Positions 18,081-29,132 of a DNA stretch of 64,000 nucleotides are shown here, piece by piece. Under the pieces are notes generated by a model. That model was not told the origin of the DNA. It made no database searches and saw only the letters and a program-made list of their open reading frames with translations. The DNA is taken from the NCBI RefSeq assembly GCF_905397435.1, contig NZ_CAJPVI010000039.1, forward strand, positions 1-64,000, given 5' to 3'. How positions within the stretch are numbered: the stretch's first letter is position 1; each line of letters opens with the position of its first letter. This stretch comes from Cupriavidus numazuensis (GTDB lineage Bacteria > Pseudomonadota > Gammaproteobacteria > Burkholderiales > Burkholderiaceae). The translations under genes and the position numbers were made by a program.

Positions 18081-18257
18081 TCAGCGTGCCGGGGCTGGCT
18101 GCTGAGCCGGAGCCGGCGACTGGCCGTCCCCGCTGGCGGCCGCGCCGGAAATGGGTTTGGGTCCGGGCTGGCTGCGCTCGCAGCCGCCGCAAGCCAGCAG
18201 GCTTAGTCCAAGCAGCAGAATGACGGCCAGCGGCCGACCTGGGATTGTGCGGGTCAC
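18081..18257 (-). CDS. Small putative lipoprotein
   Basis: A 58-residue frame with a GTG start preceded by AAAGGAGCCACT. Translation gives a short basic N-terminus, a hydrophobic core AVILLLGLSLL, and a lipobox LLAC with the cysteine at residue 23. A Pro/Ala/Gln-rich tail to residue 58 follows. The composition is that of a small outer-membrane or periplasmic lipoprotein, and no family is recognised. It is divergent from the BrkB-type gene. Confidence 0.6.
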   Translation of the reverse strand: MTRTIPGRPLAVILLLGLSLLACGGCERSQPGPKPISGAAASGDGQSPAPAQQPAPAR

Positions 18258-18487
18258 AGTGGCTCCTTTCGCGGTAGTTGCGGCGCAGATGCCGCGTCAC
18301 AGGCGCGGGCAGGCATGCCTGCTTTTACTGTAGCAGGTCGGTCCTGTGCTGCCGGATGCGGTCCCAGGCTCGGAAGAGTGCGCCGATGCGAAGTATCATG
18401 AACGCAGGTGTCGCGTCGGCTGCGGCTGCACAAGGCATGGCAGCTGGCGCCACGTTCTGTCCGTGGTGCTGCGAAGGTCTCCCGAGC

Positions 18488-19477
18488 ATGACTGCTGATG
18501 AGCACAACCTGTCCGATTCCACGGACCGCCACGCCCGGCGTCCGCACACTGGCCTGCGGCGCTTCCTGCCTGACCGCCACACCGGCCAGCGCACGGTTCG
18601 CGTGGTGATCGCTGCAGTTCAGTCGTGGTTCGCGCACCGCGCGGCCAGCAAGGGCGCCGCGCTCTCGTTCTACATGCTGTTCTCGATGGCCCCGATCCTG
18701 GTGCTGGTGATATCGATCGCCGGCCTGTTCTTCGGCGCAGAGGCCGCGCGCGGCGAGATTTTCGAGCAGTTGCAAGACCTCGTCGGCGAGCAGGGCGCGA
18801 GCGCGATCCAGAGCATCCTGGCAGCCACGCACCGCGCCGGGGGCAGCGGGGTGGCGGCCATCATCGCCACCGGGATCCTGTTTGTCGGCGCCACCAGCGC
18901 CTTTGCGGAACTCAAGAGCAGCCTCGACGATATCTGGCACGTGCCGGTGCCTGCGACTGCGGGCTGGCAGCAGCTGCTGCGCTCGCGGCTGCTCTCGTTC
19001 AGCCTGGTGCTGGTGCTGGCGTTGATGCTGCTGGTCTCGCTGATCGTGAACGCGGCGCTTGCCGTGGTGGATCGCTTCTGGGGCGCGCTGTGGACACAGT
19101 CGTGGTTCGCGCCCGTGGCCGATGTGCTCTCCACGCTGTTCTCGTTTGCCGTGGTGACGGCGTTGTTCGCGGTCATCTTCAAGATGCTGCCCAACGCGCG
19201 CATTGCGTGGCGCGATGTCACCATGGGCGCGATCATCACCGCGGTGCTGTTTGCCGTGGGCAAGCGCCTGATTGGCCTTTACCTGGGCAACAGCGCGGTG
19301 GCATCGTCGTATGGGGCCGCAGGCTCCGTCGTGGCATTGATGCTGTGGGTGTATTACTCCGCACAGATCTTCTTTTTCGGCGCGGAGCTGACGCGCCAGT
19401 ACGCGCTGCAGTTCGGCAGCCTGCGCGGCCAGCAGGCGGATGCGTTGCCCGGGCAGGGCGGCGAACCGGTAAAATAG
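18488..19477 (+). CDS. YihY/BrkB family inner-membrane protein
   Basis: A 329-residue polytopic membrane protein of the YihY (UPF0761, formerly annotated ribonuclease BN) family. The family start is visible in SKGAALSFYMLFSMAPILVL near residue 58, and the end in YGAAGSVVALMLWVYYSAQI followed by FFGAELTR. Six membrane segments are evident. The ATG at 18488 follows a GAAGG element. The 70-residue upstream extension in the same frame is cysteine-rich and unlikely to be translated. The cellular role of the family is poorly defined. It is followed by prfC. Confidence 0.88.
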   Translation: MTADEHNLSDSTDRHARRPHTGLRRFLPDRHTGQRTVRVVIAAVQSWFAHRAASKGAALSFYMLFSMAPILVLVISIAGLFFGAEAARGEIFEQLQDLVGEQGASAIQSILAATHRAGGSGVAAIIATGILFVGATSAFAELKSSLDDIWHVPVPATAGWQQLLRSRLLSFSLVLVLALMLLVSLIVNAALAVVDRFWGALWTQSWFAPVADVLSTLFSFAVVTALFAVIFKMLPNARIAWRDVTMGAIITAVLFAVGKRLIGLYLGNSAVASSYGAAGSVVALMLWVYYSAQIFFFGAELTRQYALQFGSLRGQQADALPGQGGEPVK

Positions 19478-19600
19478 CGCCCCATTCCCTTTCGTGCGTG
19501 CCCGCAGTGCCGGCCCGACCGCCTGCCCGCGGTCCCCGCCGTTGCCCGGTCGGCTCCCGCATGCCGGGCCTTGCAATCTTCCCGATCCCTATCCGCTGCC

Positions 19601-21202
19601 GTGAGCTCGCTCGTATCCGAAATTGCGCGTCGACGCACCTTTGCCATCATCTCCCACCCTGACGCGGGCAAGACCACGCTGACCGAAAAGCTGCTGTGGT
19701 TCGGCGGCGCGATCCAGGTGGCCGGCGAAGTGCGTGCGCGCAAGGCCGACCGCCATGCCACGTCGGACTGGATGGAGCTGGAAAAGCAGCGCGGCATTTC
19801 GGTGACTTCGTCGGTGATGCAGTTCCCGTACCGCCGCGAAGCTGCCGACGGCAAGGCCGAGGAGAACATCGTCAACCTGCTCGACACGCCGGGCCACGAG
19901 GACTTCTCCGAAGACACCTACCGCACGCTGACTGCCGTGGACTCGGCCGTGATGGTGATCGACTCGGTCAACGGCGTGGAAGCGCAGACCATCAAGCTGC
20001 TCAATGTCTGCCGCCTGCGCGCTACGCCGATCCTCACCTTCATCAACAAGCTCGACCGCGAAGGCCGTTCGCCGATCGAGCTGCTCGATGAAATCGAAGA
20101 CGTGCTGCAGATCCAGTGCGCGCCGATGACCTGGCCGATCGGCATGGGCAAGGCGTTCCGCGGCGTGTACCACCTCATCGACGACAAGGTGCAGCTGTTC
20201 GATCCGCACGGCGACAAGGGTACGGCGGCCATTCTCGATGGCCTCGACAATCCGGAGCTCGACCGCATCCTCGGCAGCCAGGCCGACGAGGTGCGCCTCG
20301 AGATCGAACTGGTGCGCGGTGCCTCGCACACCTTCGACAAGGATGCGTTCCTGGCCGGCAAGCAGACGCCGGTCTACTTCGGCTCCGCCATCAACAACTT
20401 CGGCGTGCAGTCGCTGCTCGACGCGCTGTGCCAGCTGTCGCCGCCGCCGCTCGCGCGCAATACCGAATCGCGCGTGGTCGAGCCGCAGGAAGGCAAGTTC
20501 ACGGGCTTCGTGTTCAAGATCCAGGCCAATATGGATCCGCGCCACCGCGACCGCATCGCGTTCGTGCGCGTGTGCTCGGGCCGCTTCGAGCGCGGCATGA
20601 AGCTGCTGCATGTCTCACAGGGCAAGACCGTGGCGATCAACAACGCCATCACGTTCATGGCGCAGGACCGCAACACCACGGAAGAGGCCTACGCCGGCGA
20701 CATCATCGGCGTGCCGAACCACGGCACCATCCGCCTGGGCGATGTCTTCACCGAGGGCGAGCCGCTCAAGTTCACGGGCATCCCGTCGTTCGCGCCCGAG
20801 TTCTTCCGCCGCGCGCGGCTGAACAACCCGCTCAAGGTCAAGCAGCTGCAGAAGGGCTTGCAGCAGCTAGCGGAAGAGGGCGCCACGCAGATGTTCCGTC
20901 CGCTCGCCTCGAACGAACTCGTGCTGGGCGCGGTCGGTATCCTGCAGTTCGACGTGGTGGCGCACCGGCTCGAGCATGAGTACGGCGTCGATGCCATCTT
21001 CGAGTCGCACGAATGCGCGACCGCGCGCTGGCTCAAAGGCGCGCCGGCCGAGATCGAGAAGCTCATCGCCAAGGCTGGCCACAACGTGGCGCTCGACGGT
21101 GCCGGCGACCATGTCTACCTGGCGCCCAGCATGGTCAACCTGCGCCTCACCCAGGAAAAATTCCCGGACGTGCAGTTCCTGGAAACGCGCGAGATCGTCT
21201 GA
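19601..21202 (+). CDS. prfC: Peptide chain release factor 3
   Basis: A 533-residue translational GTPase that recycles RF1/RF2 from the ribosome. G1 is SHPDAGKTT, switch II is [17 protein letters not shown]4 is NKLDREGR, and domain II/III follow with normal family length. The GTG at 19601 fits the usual short N-terminus before [18 protein letters not shown] at 19571 would add ten residues. Neither has a clear ribosome-binding site. A housekeeping gene here supports chromid status. A strong terminator follows. Confidence 0.95.
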   Translation: MSSLVSEIARRRTFAIISHPDAGKTTLTEKLLWFGGAIQVAGEVRARKADRHATSDWMELEKQRGISVTSSVMQFPYRREAADGKAEENIVNLLDTPGHEDFSEDTYRTLTAVDSAVMVIDSVNGVEAQTIKLLNVCRLRATPILTFINKLDREGRSPIELLDEIEDVLQIQCAPMTWPIGMGKAFRGVYHLIDDKVQLFDPHGDKGTAAILDGLDNPELDRILGSQADEVRLEIELVRGASHTFDKDAFLAGKQTPVYFGSAINNFGVQSLLDALCQLSPPPLARNTESRVVEPQEGKFTGFVFKIQANMDPRHRDRIAFVRVCSGRFERGMKLLHVSQGKTVAINNAITFMAQDRNTTEEAYAGDIIGVPNHGTIRLGDVFTEGEPLKFTGIPSFAPEFFRRARLNNPLKVKQLQKGLQQLAEEGATQMFRPLASNELVLGAVGILQFDVVAHRLEHEYGVDAIFESHECATARWLKGAPAEIEKLIAKAGHNVALDGAGDHVYLAPSMVNLRLTQEKFPDVQFLETREIV

Positions 21203-21220
21203 CCCGCGCGCATCCCGGAT

Positions 21221-21256
21221 GCAAAACGGCCCGCAGCAATGCGGGCCGTTTTGCAT
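21221..21256 (+). terminator. Rho-independent terminator after prfC
   Basis: GCAAAACGGCCCGC and GCGGGCCGTTTTGC form a perfect 14-bp stem with a 6-base loop, 18 bases after the prfC stop. The TTTT at the end of the stem is short. Confidence 0.8.
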
Positions 21257-21490
21257 TGAAGTGCTGTTTTGCGCGCATTTGCACCTACGATAGCAACGCG
21301 GCCCGGGCCAGAAAGCCCCTCCCTTTACGTCGTGTGCGAATGTCGGCAGCTGTATGCACGCGATCCGCCATGCCGCCGTAGAATAGCGCTCTTGCCTTGA
21401 CGGCGCGCTGTGCAGCCGGCTGCTCCGCAGCTGGCCGCGAAGTCACGCCATCCATCTCCCTGACCGGCAAACGCCGCCGCGACTGCTCCC

Positions 21491-22738
21491 ATGTCTTCCC
21501 CCGCCGCCACCACTGCCGAAGCGTCCGACAGCGTCTTCGGTGATGCTTCATTCCGCCGTTTCTGGTTTGCGCGCCTGTGCACCACCATCGGGTACCAGAT
21601 CTTCACCGTGGCGGTCGGCTGGCAGATGTATGACCTGACGCGCGACGCCTTCATGCTTGGGCTGGTGGGGCTTGTGCAGTTCCTGCCGTCCGTTGCGCTG
21701 ATCCTGATGTCGGGCCACATGGCGGACCGCTTCGACCGGCGCCGCATCGTACGCACCTGCCAGGCGCTTGAAGCGCTGATCGCTGTCGCGATGGCAGTGT
21801 CCAGCCTCTCCGGGTGGATCAATCCCGAGCACATCTTCGTGTTCGTGGCCCTGATCGGTGCGACGCGGGCGTTCGAGACGCCCACGCTGCAGGCGCTGCT
21901 GCCGAGCGTGGTGACGCCGCGCCAGTTGCCGCGCGCGGTGGCGCTGTCCAGTTCGGCGGGGCAGGCGGCCATCATCATCGGCCCGGCCATAGGTGGCTTT
22001 GCCTATGTTGCGGGGCCTGGCGTGGTGTACGCGCTGAGCGCCACGCTGTTCGTGATCGCCGCGGTTCTCGTCAGCGGCCTGTCGCTGCGCCAGCCGGTGC
22101 AGCGGCTGACCGCGCCGGTCAGCGTGAAGACGCTGATTGCCGGTTTTGCCTATATTCGCAGCCGCCCGGTGCTGCTTGGCGCGATCTCGCTGGACCTGTT
22201 CGCGGTGCTGCTCGGCGGCGCCACGGCGCTGCTGCCGATCTATGCGCGCGACATCCTGCACACCGGGCCCTGGGGGCTCGGGTTGCTGCGTTCATCGCCC
22301 GCGATCGGGGCGCTGGTCACCGCGCTGTGGCTGGCCCACCATCCGCTCAACCGCCGCGCGGGGAAGGTGATGTTCGGTGCCGTGGCACTGTTCGGCGCAG
22401 CCACGCTGGTGTTCGGCGTGTCGCACTGGCTGCCCCTGTCGATGGTCGCACTGGTGGTGCTCGGCGCATCGGACATGATCAGCGTGGTGGTGCGCTCGAC
22501 GCTGGTCCAGCTTGATACGCCCGATGACATGCGCGGACGCGTCGGTGCGGTCAACTCGGTCTTTATCGGCGCCTCCAACCAGCTCGGCGAGTTCGAGTCG
22601 GGCGTGACGGCGGCGTTGCTGGGCCCGGTCGGCGCCGTGATCCTCGGTGGCGTGGGCACGCTGCTGGTGGTGGCGGTCTGGATGCGCCTGTTCCCGGCAC
22701 TGACCCACCGCGACCGCCTGCACGACCATCCGGCCTGA
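21491..22738 (+). CDS. MFS transporter, EntS-like (MFS_3) group
   Basis: A 415-residue protein with twelve predicted membrane segments. The N-terminus SFRRFWFARLCTTIGYQIFT and the motif GHMADRFDRRRIVRTCQ match the EntS/MFS_3 exporter group. The segment DTPDDMRGRVGAVNSVFIGASNQLGEFESG is typical of the same group. A siderophore or drug efflux role is possible, but no siderophore genes lie nearby. An iteron follows the stop by 25 bases. Confidence 0.85.
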   Translation: MSSPAATTAEASDSVFGDASFRRFWFARLCTTIGYQIFTVAVGWQMYDLTRDAFMLGLVGLVQFLPSVALILMSGHMADRFDRRRIVRTCQALEALIAVAMAVSSLSGWINPEHIFVFVALIGATRAFETPTLQALLPSVVTPRQLPRAVALSSSAGQAAIIIGPAIGGFAYVAGPGVVYALSATLFVIAAVLVSGLSLRQPVQRLTAPVSVKTLIAGFAYIRSRPVLLGAISLDLFAVLLGGATALLPIYARDILHTGPWGLGLLRSSPAIGALVTALWLAHHPLNRRAGKVMFGAVALFGAATLVFGVSHWLPLSMVALVVLGASDMISVVVRSTLVQLDTPDDMRGRVGAVNSVFIGASNQLGEFESGVTAALLGPVGAVILGGVGTLLVVAVWMRLFPALTHRDRLHDHPA

Positions 22739-22762
22739 TGACCGGGGCGCAGAAGTCCAAAG

Positions 22763-22778
22763 CGTACCCATTTCTGCG
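22763..22778 (+). repeat. Dispersed iteron
   Basis: CGTACCCATTTCTGCG, preceded by CAAAG, in the 113-bp gap between the MFS gene and the AraC regulator gene. Confidence 0.85.
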
Positions 22779-22851
22779 TGCATGCATGGTGTCGTCCGGC
22801 AACGTCGGGCGGGCGATCGCGGTATAGTCGCCAGGCATTCTTCTGACACGC

Positions 22852-23757
22852 ATGGCCCCCCCTGACACCAGCCTCCACACCGGGAACGATCCGCTGCGAC
22901 ACCATGCGGTGTTCAACGCGCTGACGGGCTCGCGCGCGTCGCTGGAACGCGCCGCCGCGCTTGGCGATGGGCTTGGCCTCGCGCTGTGGCGCAACGGGCA
23001 TGACGACACTGCCTATGCGCAGCCGGGCCACCATACGCTGTCGGTTTACCTCGAGGGCGGCCACTCGACCTACCGGCTCGACCAGCCCGGCAACCTTGGT
23101 GCGCCCGGCCGTCTGTGCCTGTTGCCCGCGGATCATGAATCGCGCTGGCATGTCGGCGGTACCCAGCGCTTCCTGCACCTGTACTTCGATCCCGACTACG
23201 TCGCCTGGCACTGCGTGCGGCTGCTCGACCGCGAGCCGCGCGGCCTGCAGTTGCGCGACCTGACCTTCGCGCAGGATCCGGCCCTGTTCGCGCTCGGCCA
23301 GCGCCTGGCCATGCTCGACTGGCAGGCGCCCGATGCGCGCATGACCGGCAACGCGCTGGCGCATGACGCCGTCACCCACCTTCTGCTCAGCCATGCGGCA
23401 CACCGTCCCGATGTCGACTGGCGCGGCGGACTGTCTGCGGTGGCGCGCCGCACGGTGCGCGACTGGATCGAAGCCCATCCCGAACAGAATCCGACGCTCG
23501 GCGAGCTGGCCGCGCTGGCGGATTTGTCGGAATACCACTTCGCGCGCATGTTCCGCGTGAGCTTCGGCATGCCGCCGCATGCGTGGATCCTGCGAGCGCG
23601 GCTGCAACGGGCGCTGCGACTGTTGGGCGAGCCGGGTCTGAGCTTGCATGAGATCGCTGTGCGCGCGGGGTTTGCCTCGCCCAGCCATTTCAATAACCGC
23701 TTCCGTTCAGCGTTCGGCATCACGCCCGGCGCGTGGCGCACCGCCCGCGCGCGCTGA
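22852..23757 (+). CDS. AraC family transcriptional regulator
   Basis: A 301-residue regulator. The N-terminal cupin-like half has HHTLSVYLEGG and LCLLPADHESRWHVGG. Two helix-turn-helix motifs lie in the last 100 residues (TLGELAALADLSEYHFARMF and SLHEIAVRAGFASPSHFNNRF), followed by the ITPGAWR end typical of the family. It is preceded by an iteron at 74 bases. The adjacent MFS exporter is a possible target, but nothing in the sequence proves it. Confidence 0.88.
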   Translation: MAPPDTSLHTGNDPLRHHAVFNALTGSRASLERAAALGDGLGLALWRNGHDDTAYAQPGHHTLSVYLEGGHSTYRLDQPGNLGAPGRLCLLPADHESRWHVGGTQRFLHLYFDPDYVAWHCVRLLDREPRGLQLRDLTFAQDPALFALGQRLAMLDWQAPDARMTGNALAHDAVTHLLLSHAAHRPDVDWRGGLSAVARRTVRDWIEAHPEQNPTLGELAALADLSEYHFARMFRVSFGMPPHAWILRARLQRALRLLGEPGLSLHEIAVRAGFASPSHFNNRFRSAFGITPGAWRTARAR

Positions 23758-23941
23758 ACCGGTTTGCCGCCGGCGGTCGATGCCGGAAACCAATTCGTCT
23801 TGCGGTTGTCCTCTAAAAAATAGCGTAAGCCTGTGCAACTGCGTCCTTTGTCGGTGAATGTCTGACATTTAGACTCGACAAGCGCGGTTGATTCGTTGCT
23901 TCGCGGCGAATCTCATGCCGCGCGCGGCATTCGCCTGCGCA

Positions 23942-23957
23942 CGCAGAAACGGGTACG
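23942..23957 (-). repeat. Dispersed iteron
   Basis: CGCAGAAACGGGTACG, inverted, 24 bases upstream of the MscS start codon. Confidence 0.8.
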
Positions 23958-23980
23958 CCCACAACCTGGAGCCGCTTCTC

Positions 23981-24886
23981 ATGAACTGGACTATGGACGC
24001 CGACAAGATCGAAACCGCGTGGAATTACCTCGTACAGCTTGCCGTGCATCAGGGTATGAACTGCATTGCCGCCGTGGTGATCCTGCTCGCGGGCTGGTGG
24101 CTGTCGGCGCGCGCCGCCGCCGCTGTTGGGCGCACACTGGGCCGAACGCATGTGGACGAGACCGTGCGGCCGCTGCTGGCCAATGCGTTCCAGTGGATGG
24201 TTCGCGTGCTGACCATCGTGCTCGTGCTGTCGCAGTTCGGCGTGCAGACAGCGAGCATCATAGCGATGCTTGGCGCAGCCGGCCTGGCGATCGGGCTGGC
24301 GCTGCAGGGCACGCTGCAGAATATCGCCGCCGGCATCATGCTGGTGCTGCTGCGGCCGTTCCGCGTCGGACAGTACATCGACGCTCAGGGTGTGGCCGGT
24401 ACGGTGCGTGAGACCGGCCTGTTCATGACCGAGCTGACCACGGCCGACGGTGTGTGCCTGCGCGTGCCGAACGGCAAGCTGTGGGGCAGCGCCATCACGA
24501 ACTACAGCGAGAACCCCACGCGCCGCATGGACATCGAAACCACGGTGGCCTTCGGCAGCGATATGCACAAGGGCCTGGATGCGCTGCGCAAGATGCTCGC
24601 GGACGAACCGCGCCTGCTGCCGGAGCCGAAGCCCGAAGCGATGGTGGTCAACTACACGCAGCAGGGCATTACATTGAACCTGCGCTGCTGGACTTCAAGC
24701 GGCGATTACTGGGCCGTGCTTGATGCGTTCTATGAGCGCATCAAGCACGTGCTCGAGGATGCCGGTTGCAAGATCGCGGTGCCTATTCAGGAGGTACGCA
24801 TGCCGGATCCAGGGGTTACGCCGGTGACCACGCCGCCCGCGGCCGCGCCGGATCCGCGCGCCAATCCGCTGCGGCGCGCGGGTTAG
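23981..24886 (+). CDS. Small-conductance mechanosensitive channel, MscS family
   Basis: A 301-residue channel that would open under membrane tension during hypo-osmotic shock. Three membrane helices occur in the first 130 residues. The pore helix reads GAAGLAIGLALQGTLQNIAA, followed by the beta domain (RPFRVGQYIDAQGVAGTV) and the cytoplasmic vestibule, with a Pro/Ala-rich tail. The ATG at 23981 is the natural start, since the longer frame would be translated through the iteron at 23942. It converges on edd with a 9-bp gap. Confidence 0.92.
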   Translation: MNWTMDADKIETAWNYLVQLAVHQGMNCIAAVVILLAGWWLSARAAAAVGRTLGRTHVDETVRPLLANAFQWMVRVLTIVLVLSQFGVQTASIIAMLGAAGLAIGLALQGTLQNIAAGIMLVLLRPFRVGQYIDAQGVAGTVRETGLFMTELTTADGVCLRVPNGKLWGSAITNYSENPTRRMDIETTVAFGSDMHKGLDALRKMLADEPRLLPEPKPEAMVVNYTQQGITLNLRCWTSSGDYWAVLDAFYERIKHVLEDAGCKIAVPIQEVRMPDPGVTPVTTPPAAAPDPRANPLRRAG

Positions 24887-24895
24887 CTCCGTGCT

Positions 24896-26731
24896 TCAAT
24901 CGCGCGCGTCTTCGTCCGCGAACAGCGTGCAGGCGCCCGCTTCGGCCTCGCTGACGTTGCGGCGGAAGGTCGCGAACAGGTCGCGTCCGACGCCGTGACG
25001 ATTGGCCCGCAGATTGGGACGTGCCGATTCGCGCGCGTCCCACTCGGCATCCGCCACCAGCACGGTCAGCACGCCGGCCGGCGCGTCGACGCGCACCATG
25101 TCGCCGCTGCGCACGCGAGCGATACCGCCGCCGTTCAGGGCCTCGGGACAGACGTGGATGGCCGCGGGCACCTTGCCCGAGGCGCCGGACATGCGTCCGT
25201 CCGTCACGAGCGCGACATGGAAGCCGCGGTCCTGCAGCACTGTCAGCGTCGGCGTGAGCTTGTGCAGTTCCGGCATGCCGCACGATGCAGGCCCCTGCCA
25301 CGGCAGGACCGCGACGAAATCGCGCTCCAGTTCGCCGCGCTTGAATGCCGCTATCACATCGTCCTGGTGCTCGAACACGATCGCAGGCGCTTCCACGACC
25401 TGGTGCTCCGGCTTCACTGCTGAGGTCTTGATGACCGCGCGTCCGAGCTTGCCGTCGAGCACCTTGATGCCACCGTCCGCCGCGAACGGCTGCGCCGCGC
25501 CGCGCACGATCGTGTCGTCGAGCGAGGCCTGGGGTCCGTCCGTCCATTCGAGCTTGCCATCGCGCAGCACGGGCTCGCGTGTATAGGCCTCCAGCCCGCG
25601 GCCGACCACCGTGTTTACGTCGTCATGCAGCAGGCCGAGTTCGAGCAGCCCGCGAATCACCACCGACAGGCCGCCGGCTGCCTGGAACTGGTTCACGTCG
25701 GCCTTGCCGTTCGGATAGACGCGCGCAAGCAGCGGCACCGCAGCCGACAGTTCGTCGAAGTCGTCCCACGTCAGCACGATGCCGGCCACGCGTGCCATGG
25801 CAATCAGGTGCAGCGTGTGGTTGGTCGAGCCGCCCGTGGCCAGCAGGCCGACGATGCCGTTGACGAAGGCGCGCTCGTCGAGCACGTCGGCCACCGGCGT
25901 ATACCGCTCGCCGCCGTGCACAAGGCGCAAGGCCTGCCGCGCCGATTCACGCGTGAGCGCTTCGCGCAGCGGCGTGTTGGGATTGATGAAGGCCGTGCCC
26001 GGCAGATGCAGGCCCATGATCTCCATCAGCATCTGGTTGGAGTTGGCGGTGCCGTAGAACGTGCACGTGCCGGGGCCATGATAGGAACGGGTCTCGGCCT
26101 CGAGCAGTTCCTTGCGGCCGATCTTGCCTTCGGCATAGAGCTGGCGCACATGCGCCTTCTCGTCGTTGCTCATGCCCGTGGTCATGGGACCGCCCGGCAC
26201 GAACACCGCGGGCAGGTGGCCGAACGACAGCGCGCCCATCACGAGCCCCGGCACGATCTTGTCGCAGACACCGAGATACAGCGCGCCGTCGAACATCTGG
26301 TGCGACAGCGCCACGGCCGTGGCCAGCGCGATCACATCGCGCGAGAACAGCGACAGGTCCATGCCATCCTGGCCCTGGGTCACGCCGTCGCACATGGCAG
26401 GCGTGCCGCCGGCGAACTGCGCGGTGCCGCCGGCTTCCAGCGCCGCTTCCTTGAGCCACTTCGGGAAGGCAGCCAGCGGCTGGTGCGCCGACAGCATGTC
26501 GTTGTACGAAGAGACAATCGCAAGGTTGGGCCGTTCGTCGGCCTTGAGCCGGATCTTGGCCTCGTCCGGCATGGCGGCGATGGCGTGCGCGAGGTTGGTA
26601 CAGGAAATCTGGCTGCGCTCGACTTTCTGGCCCGCCATGGCGCGCGTGCGGTCAAGGTAGGCCTGACGCGAAGGGCCGCTGCGCGAGACGATGCGGGCCG
26701 TGACCCGTTCGAGTACTGGGTGACGTGGCAT
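24896..26731 (-). CDS. edd: Phosphogluconate dehydratase (Entner-Doudoroff)
   Basis: A 611-residue IlvD/Edd family [4Fe-4S] dehydratase that converts 6-phosphogluconate to KDPG. Cluster cysteines are visible in [26 protein letters not shown] and [16 protein letters not shown]. The Edd-type spacing and length distinguish it from IlvD. The ATG at 26731 has AGGAGA upstream, and the 45-residue extension in the same frame is rejected. It is divergent from zwf-pgl-glk, which supply its substrate. No eda aldolase gene is in the window. Confidence 0.95.
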   Translation of the reverse strand: MPRHPVLERVTARIVSRSGPSRQAYLDRTRAMAGQKVERSQISCTNLAHAIAAMPDEAKIRLKADERPNLAIVSSYNDMLSAHQPLAAFPKWLKEAALEAGGTAQFAGGTPAMCDGVTQGQDGMDLSLFSRDVIALATAVALSHQMFDGALYLGVCDKIVPGLVMGALSFGHLPAVFVPGGPMTTGMSNDEKAHVRQLYAEGKIGRKELLEAETRSYHGPGTCTFYGTANSNQMLMEIMGLHLPGTAFINPNTPLREALTRESARQALRLVHGGERYTPVADVLDERAFVNGIVGLLATGGSTNHTLHLIAMARVAGIVLTWDDFDELSAAVPLLARVYPNGKADVNQFQAAGGLSVVIRGLLELGLLHDDVNTVVGRGLEAYTREPVLRDGKLEWTDGPQASLDDTIVRGAAQPFAADGGIKVLDGKLGRAVIKTSAVKPEHQVVEAPAIVFEHQDDVIAAFKRGELERDFVAVLPWQGPASCGMPELHKLTPTLTVLQDRGFHVALVTDGRMSGASGKVPAAIHVCPEALNGGGIARVRSGDMVRVDAPAGVLTVLVADAEWDARESARPNLRANRHGVGRDLFATFRRNVSEAEAGACTLFADEDARD

Positions 26732-26810
26732 AGGTTTCTCCTGCGGGGTTGCTTTCAGCCTAGCGCACTTCGCGGCACGCTGCACGGTGGAAAGCCGCTG
26801 CCTGTCGTCA

Positions 26811-26826
26811 CGCAGAAATGGGTACG
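26811..26826 (-). repeat. Dispersed iteron in the edd/zwf intergenic region
   Basis: CGCAGAAATGGGTACG followed by CTTTG, inverted, 80 bases upstream of the edd start in the divergent promoter region. Confidence 0.85.
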
Positions 26827-26981
26827 CTTTGTGGCCCGCGCGCCTCGCCAAGCGGCAGGGACTCACGTAAACTGGCCGGAACTTATGCGCCGCTGCGGGA
26901 CACTCATTCCATGCGGCCGCATCGGGCAGGTGCCGCGCACGCGCGCGTTCTGACCGCCATCCTCATGCCAAGGAGTCCACG

Positions 26982-28436
<1,455 letters not shown>

Positions 28437-28451
28437 CAAGGAGATAGCGCC

Positions 28452-29132
28452 ATGCGCGAATTCGAGCACGCAACCGCGATGGATCAGGCCGAGGCGCTGG
28501 CCATTTCCATCGGCAATGCACTGGACCAGGCGATCCGGGTCAACGGCTGGGCCGTGCTTGCTGTGTCCGGCGGGCGTTCTCCCGTACCGATGTTCGAGCG
28601 CCTGCGCTACCGGCCTGTGCGCTGGGAGGCAGTGACCATCACGCTGGTCGACGAGCGCGTGGTGCCGTTGGACCATCCCGACAGCAATGGCGCGCTCGTG
28701 CGCGCCCACCTGCTGCGCGAGGCCGCGGCCAGTGCGGCCTTTGTGCCGCTGATCGCGGATGCCGCGGAGGTCGAGGACCCGGCGAGTGCCGTGGCGCGTC
28801 TCAACAAGGCGTTCCGCCAACCCGACGTCGTGGTGCTTGGCATGGGCGAGGATGGACACACCGCATCGCTGTTTCCGGATGCGCCCGAACTGCAGACCGC
28901 GCTCAGCGACCCGAAGCCCGGGTACCTCATCACCCATCCGTCGACTGCGCCGCATGCGCGGGTGACACTGAATCTTGCCGCGCTGCTGGCGGCCGAGCGT
29001 GCTTTCCTTGCTGTCACGGGCCAGGTCAAGGCCGAGGTGCTGGCCCGCGCGATGCAAGGCCCGACGCCGGCGCTGCCGGTCAGCATCGTGCTGGCCAACC
29101 AGCGCCGCGGCTTCGACATTTTTCGTGCATGA
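28452..29132 (+). CDS. pgl: 6-phosphogluconolactonase
   Basis: A 226-residue protein of the SugarP-isomerase/NagB fold that hydrolyses 6-phosphogluconolactone. It has VSGGRSPVPMFERL near the N-terminus and the family motif GMGEDGHTASLFP. A ribosome-binding AAGGAG follows the zwf stop, the gap is 15 bases, and its stop overlaps glk by four bases (ATGA). Confidence 0.95.
   Translation: MREFEHATAMDQAEALAISIGNALDQAIRVNGWAVLAVSGGRSPVPMFERLRYRPVRWEAVTITLVDERVVPLDHPDSNGALVRAHLLREAAASAAFVPLIADAAEVEDPASAVARLNKAFRQPDVVVLGMGEDGHTASLFPDAPELQTALSDPKPGYLITHPSTAPHARVTLNLAALLAAERAFLAVTGQVKAEVLARAMQGPTPALPVSIVLANQRRGFDIFRA

Noticed and set aside
17638-18105. 155-codon frame on the plus strand
   Set aside because: No ribosome-binding site or recognisable content. 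It runs through an iteron, and its C-terminal part is Arg/Ala/Pro-rich as expected from GC-rich non-coding DNA.
26732-26866. 45-residue N-terminal extension of Edd
   Set aside because: It would be translated through the iteron at 26811, and the internal ATG at 26731 has a proper AGGAGA and the normal family N-terminus.
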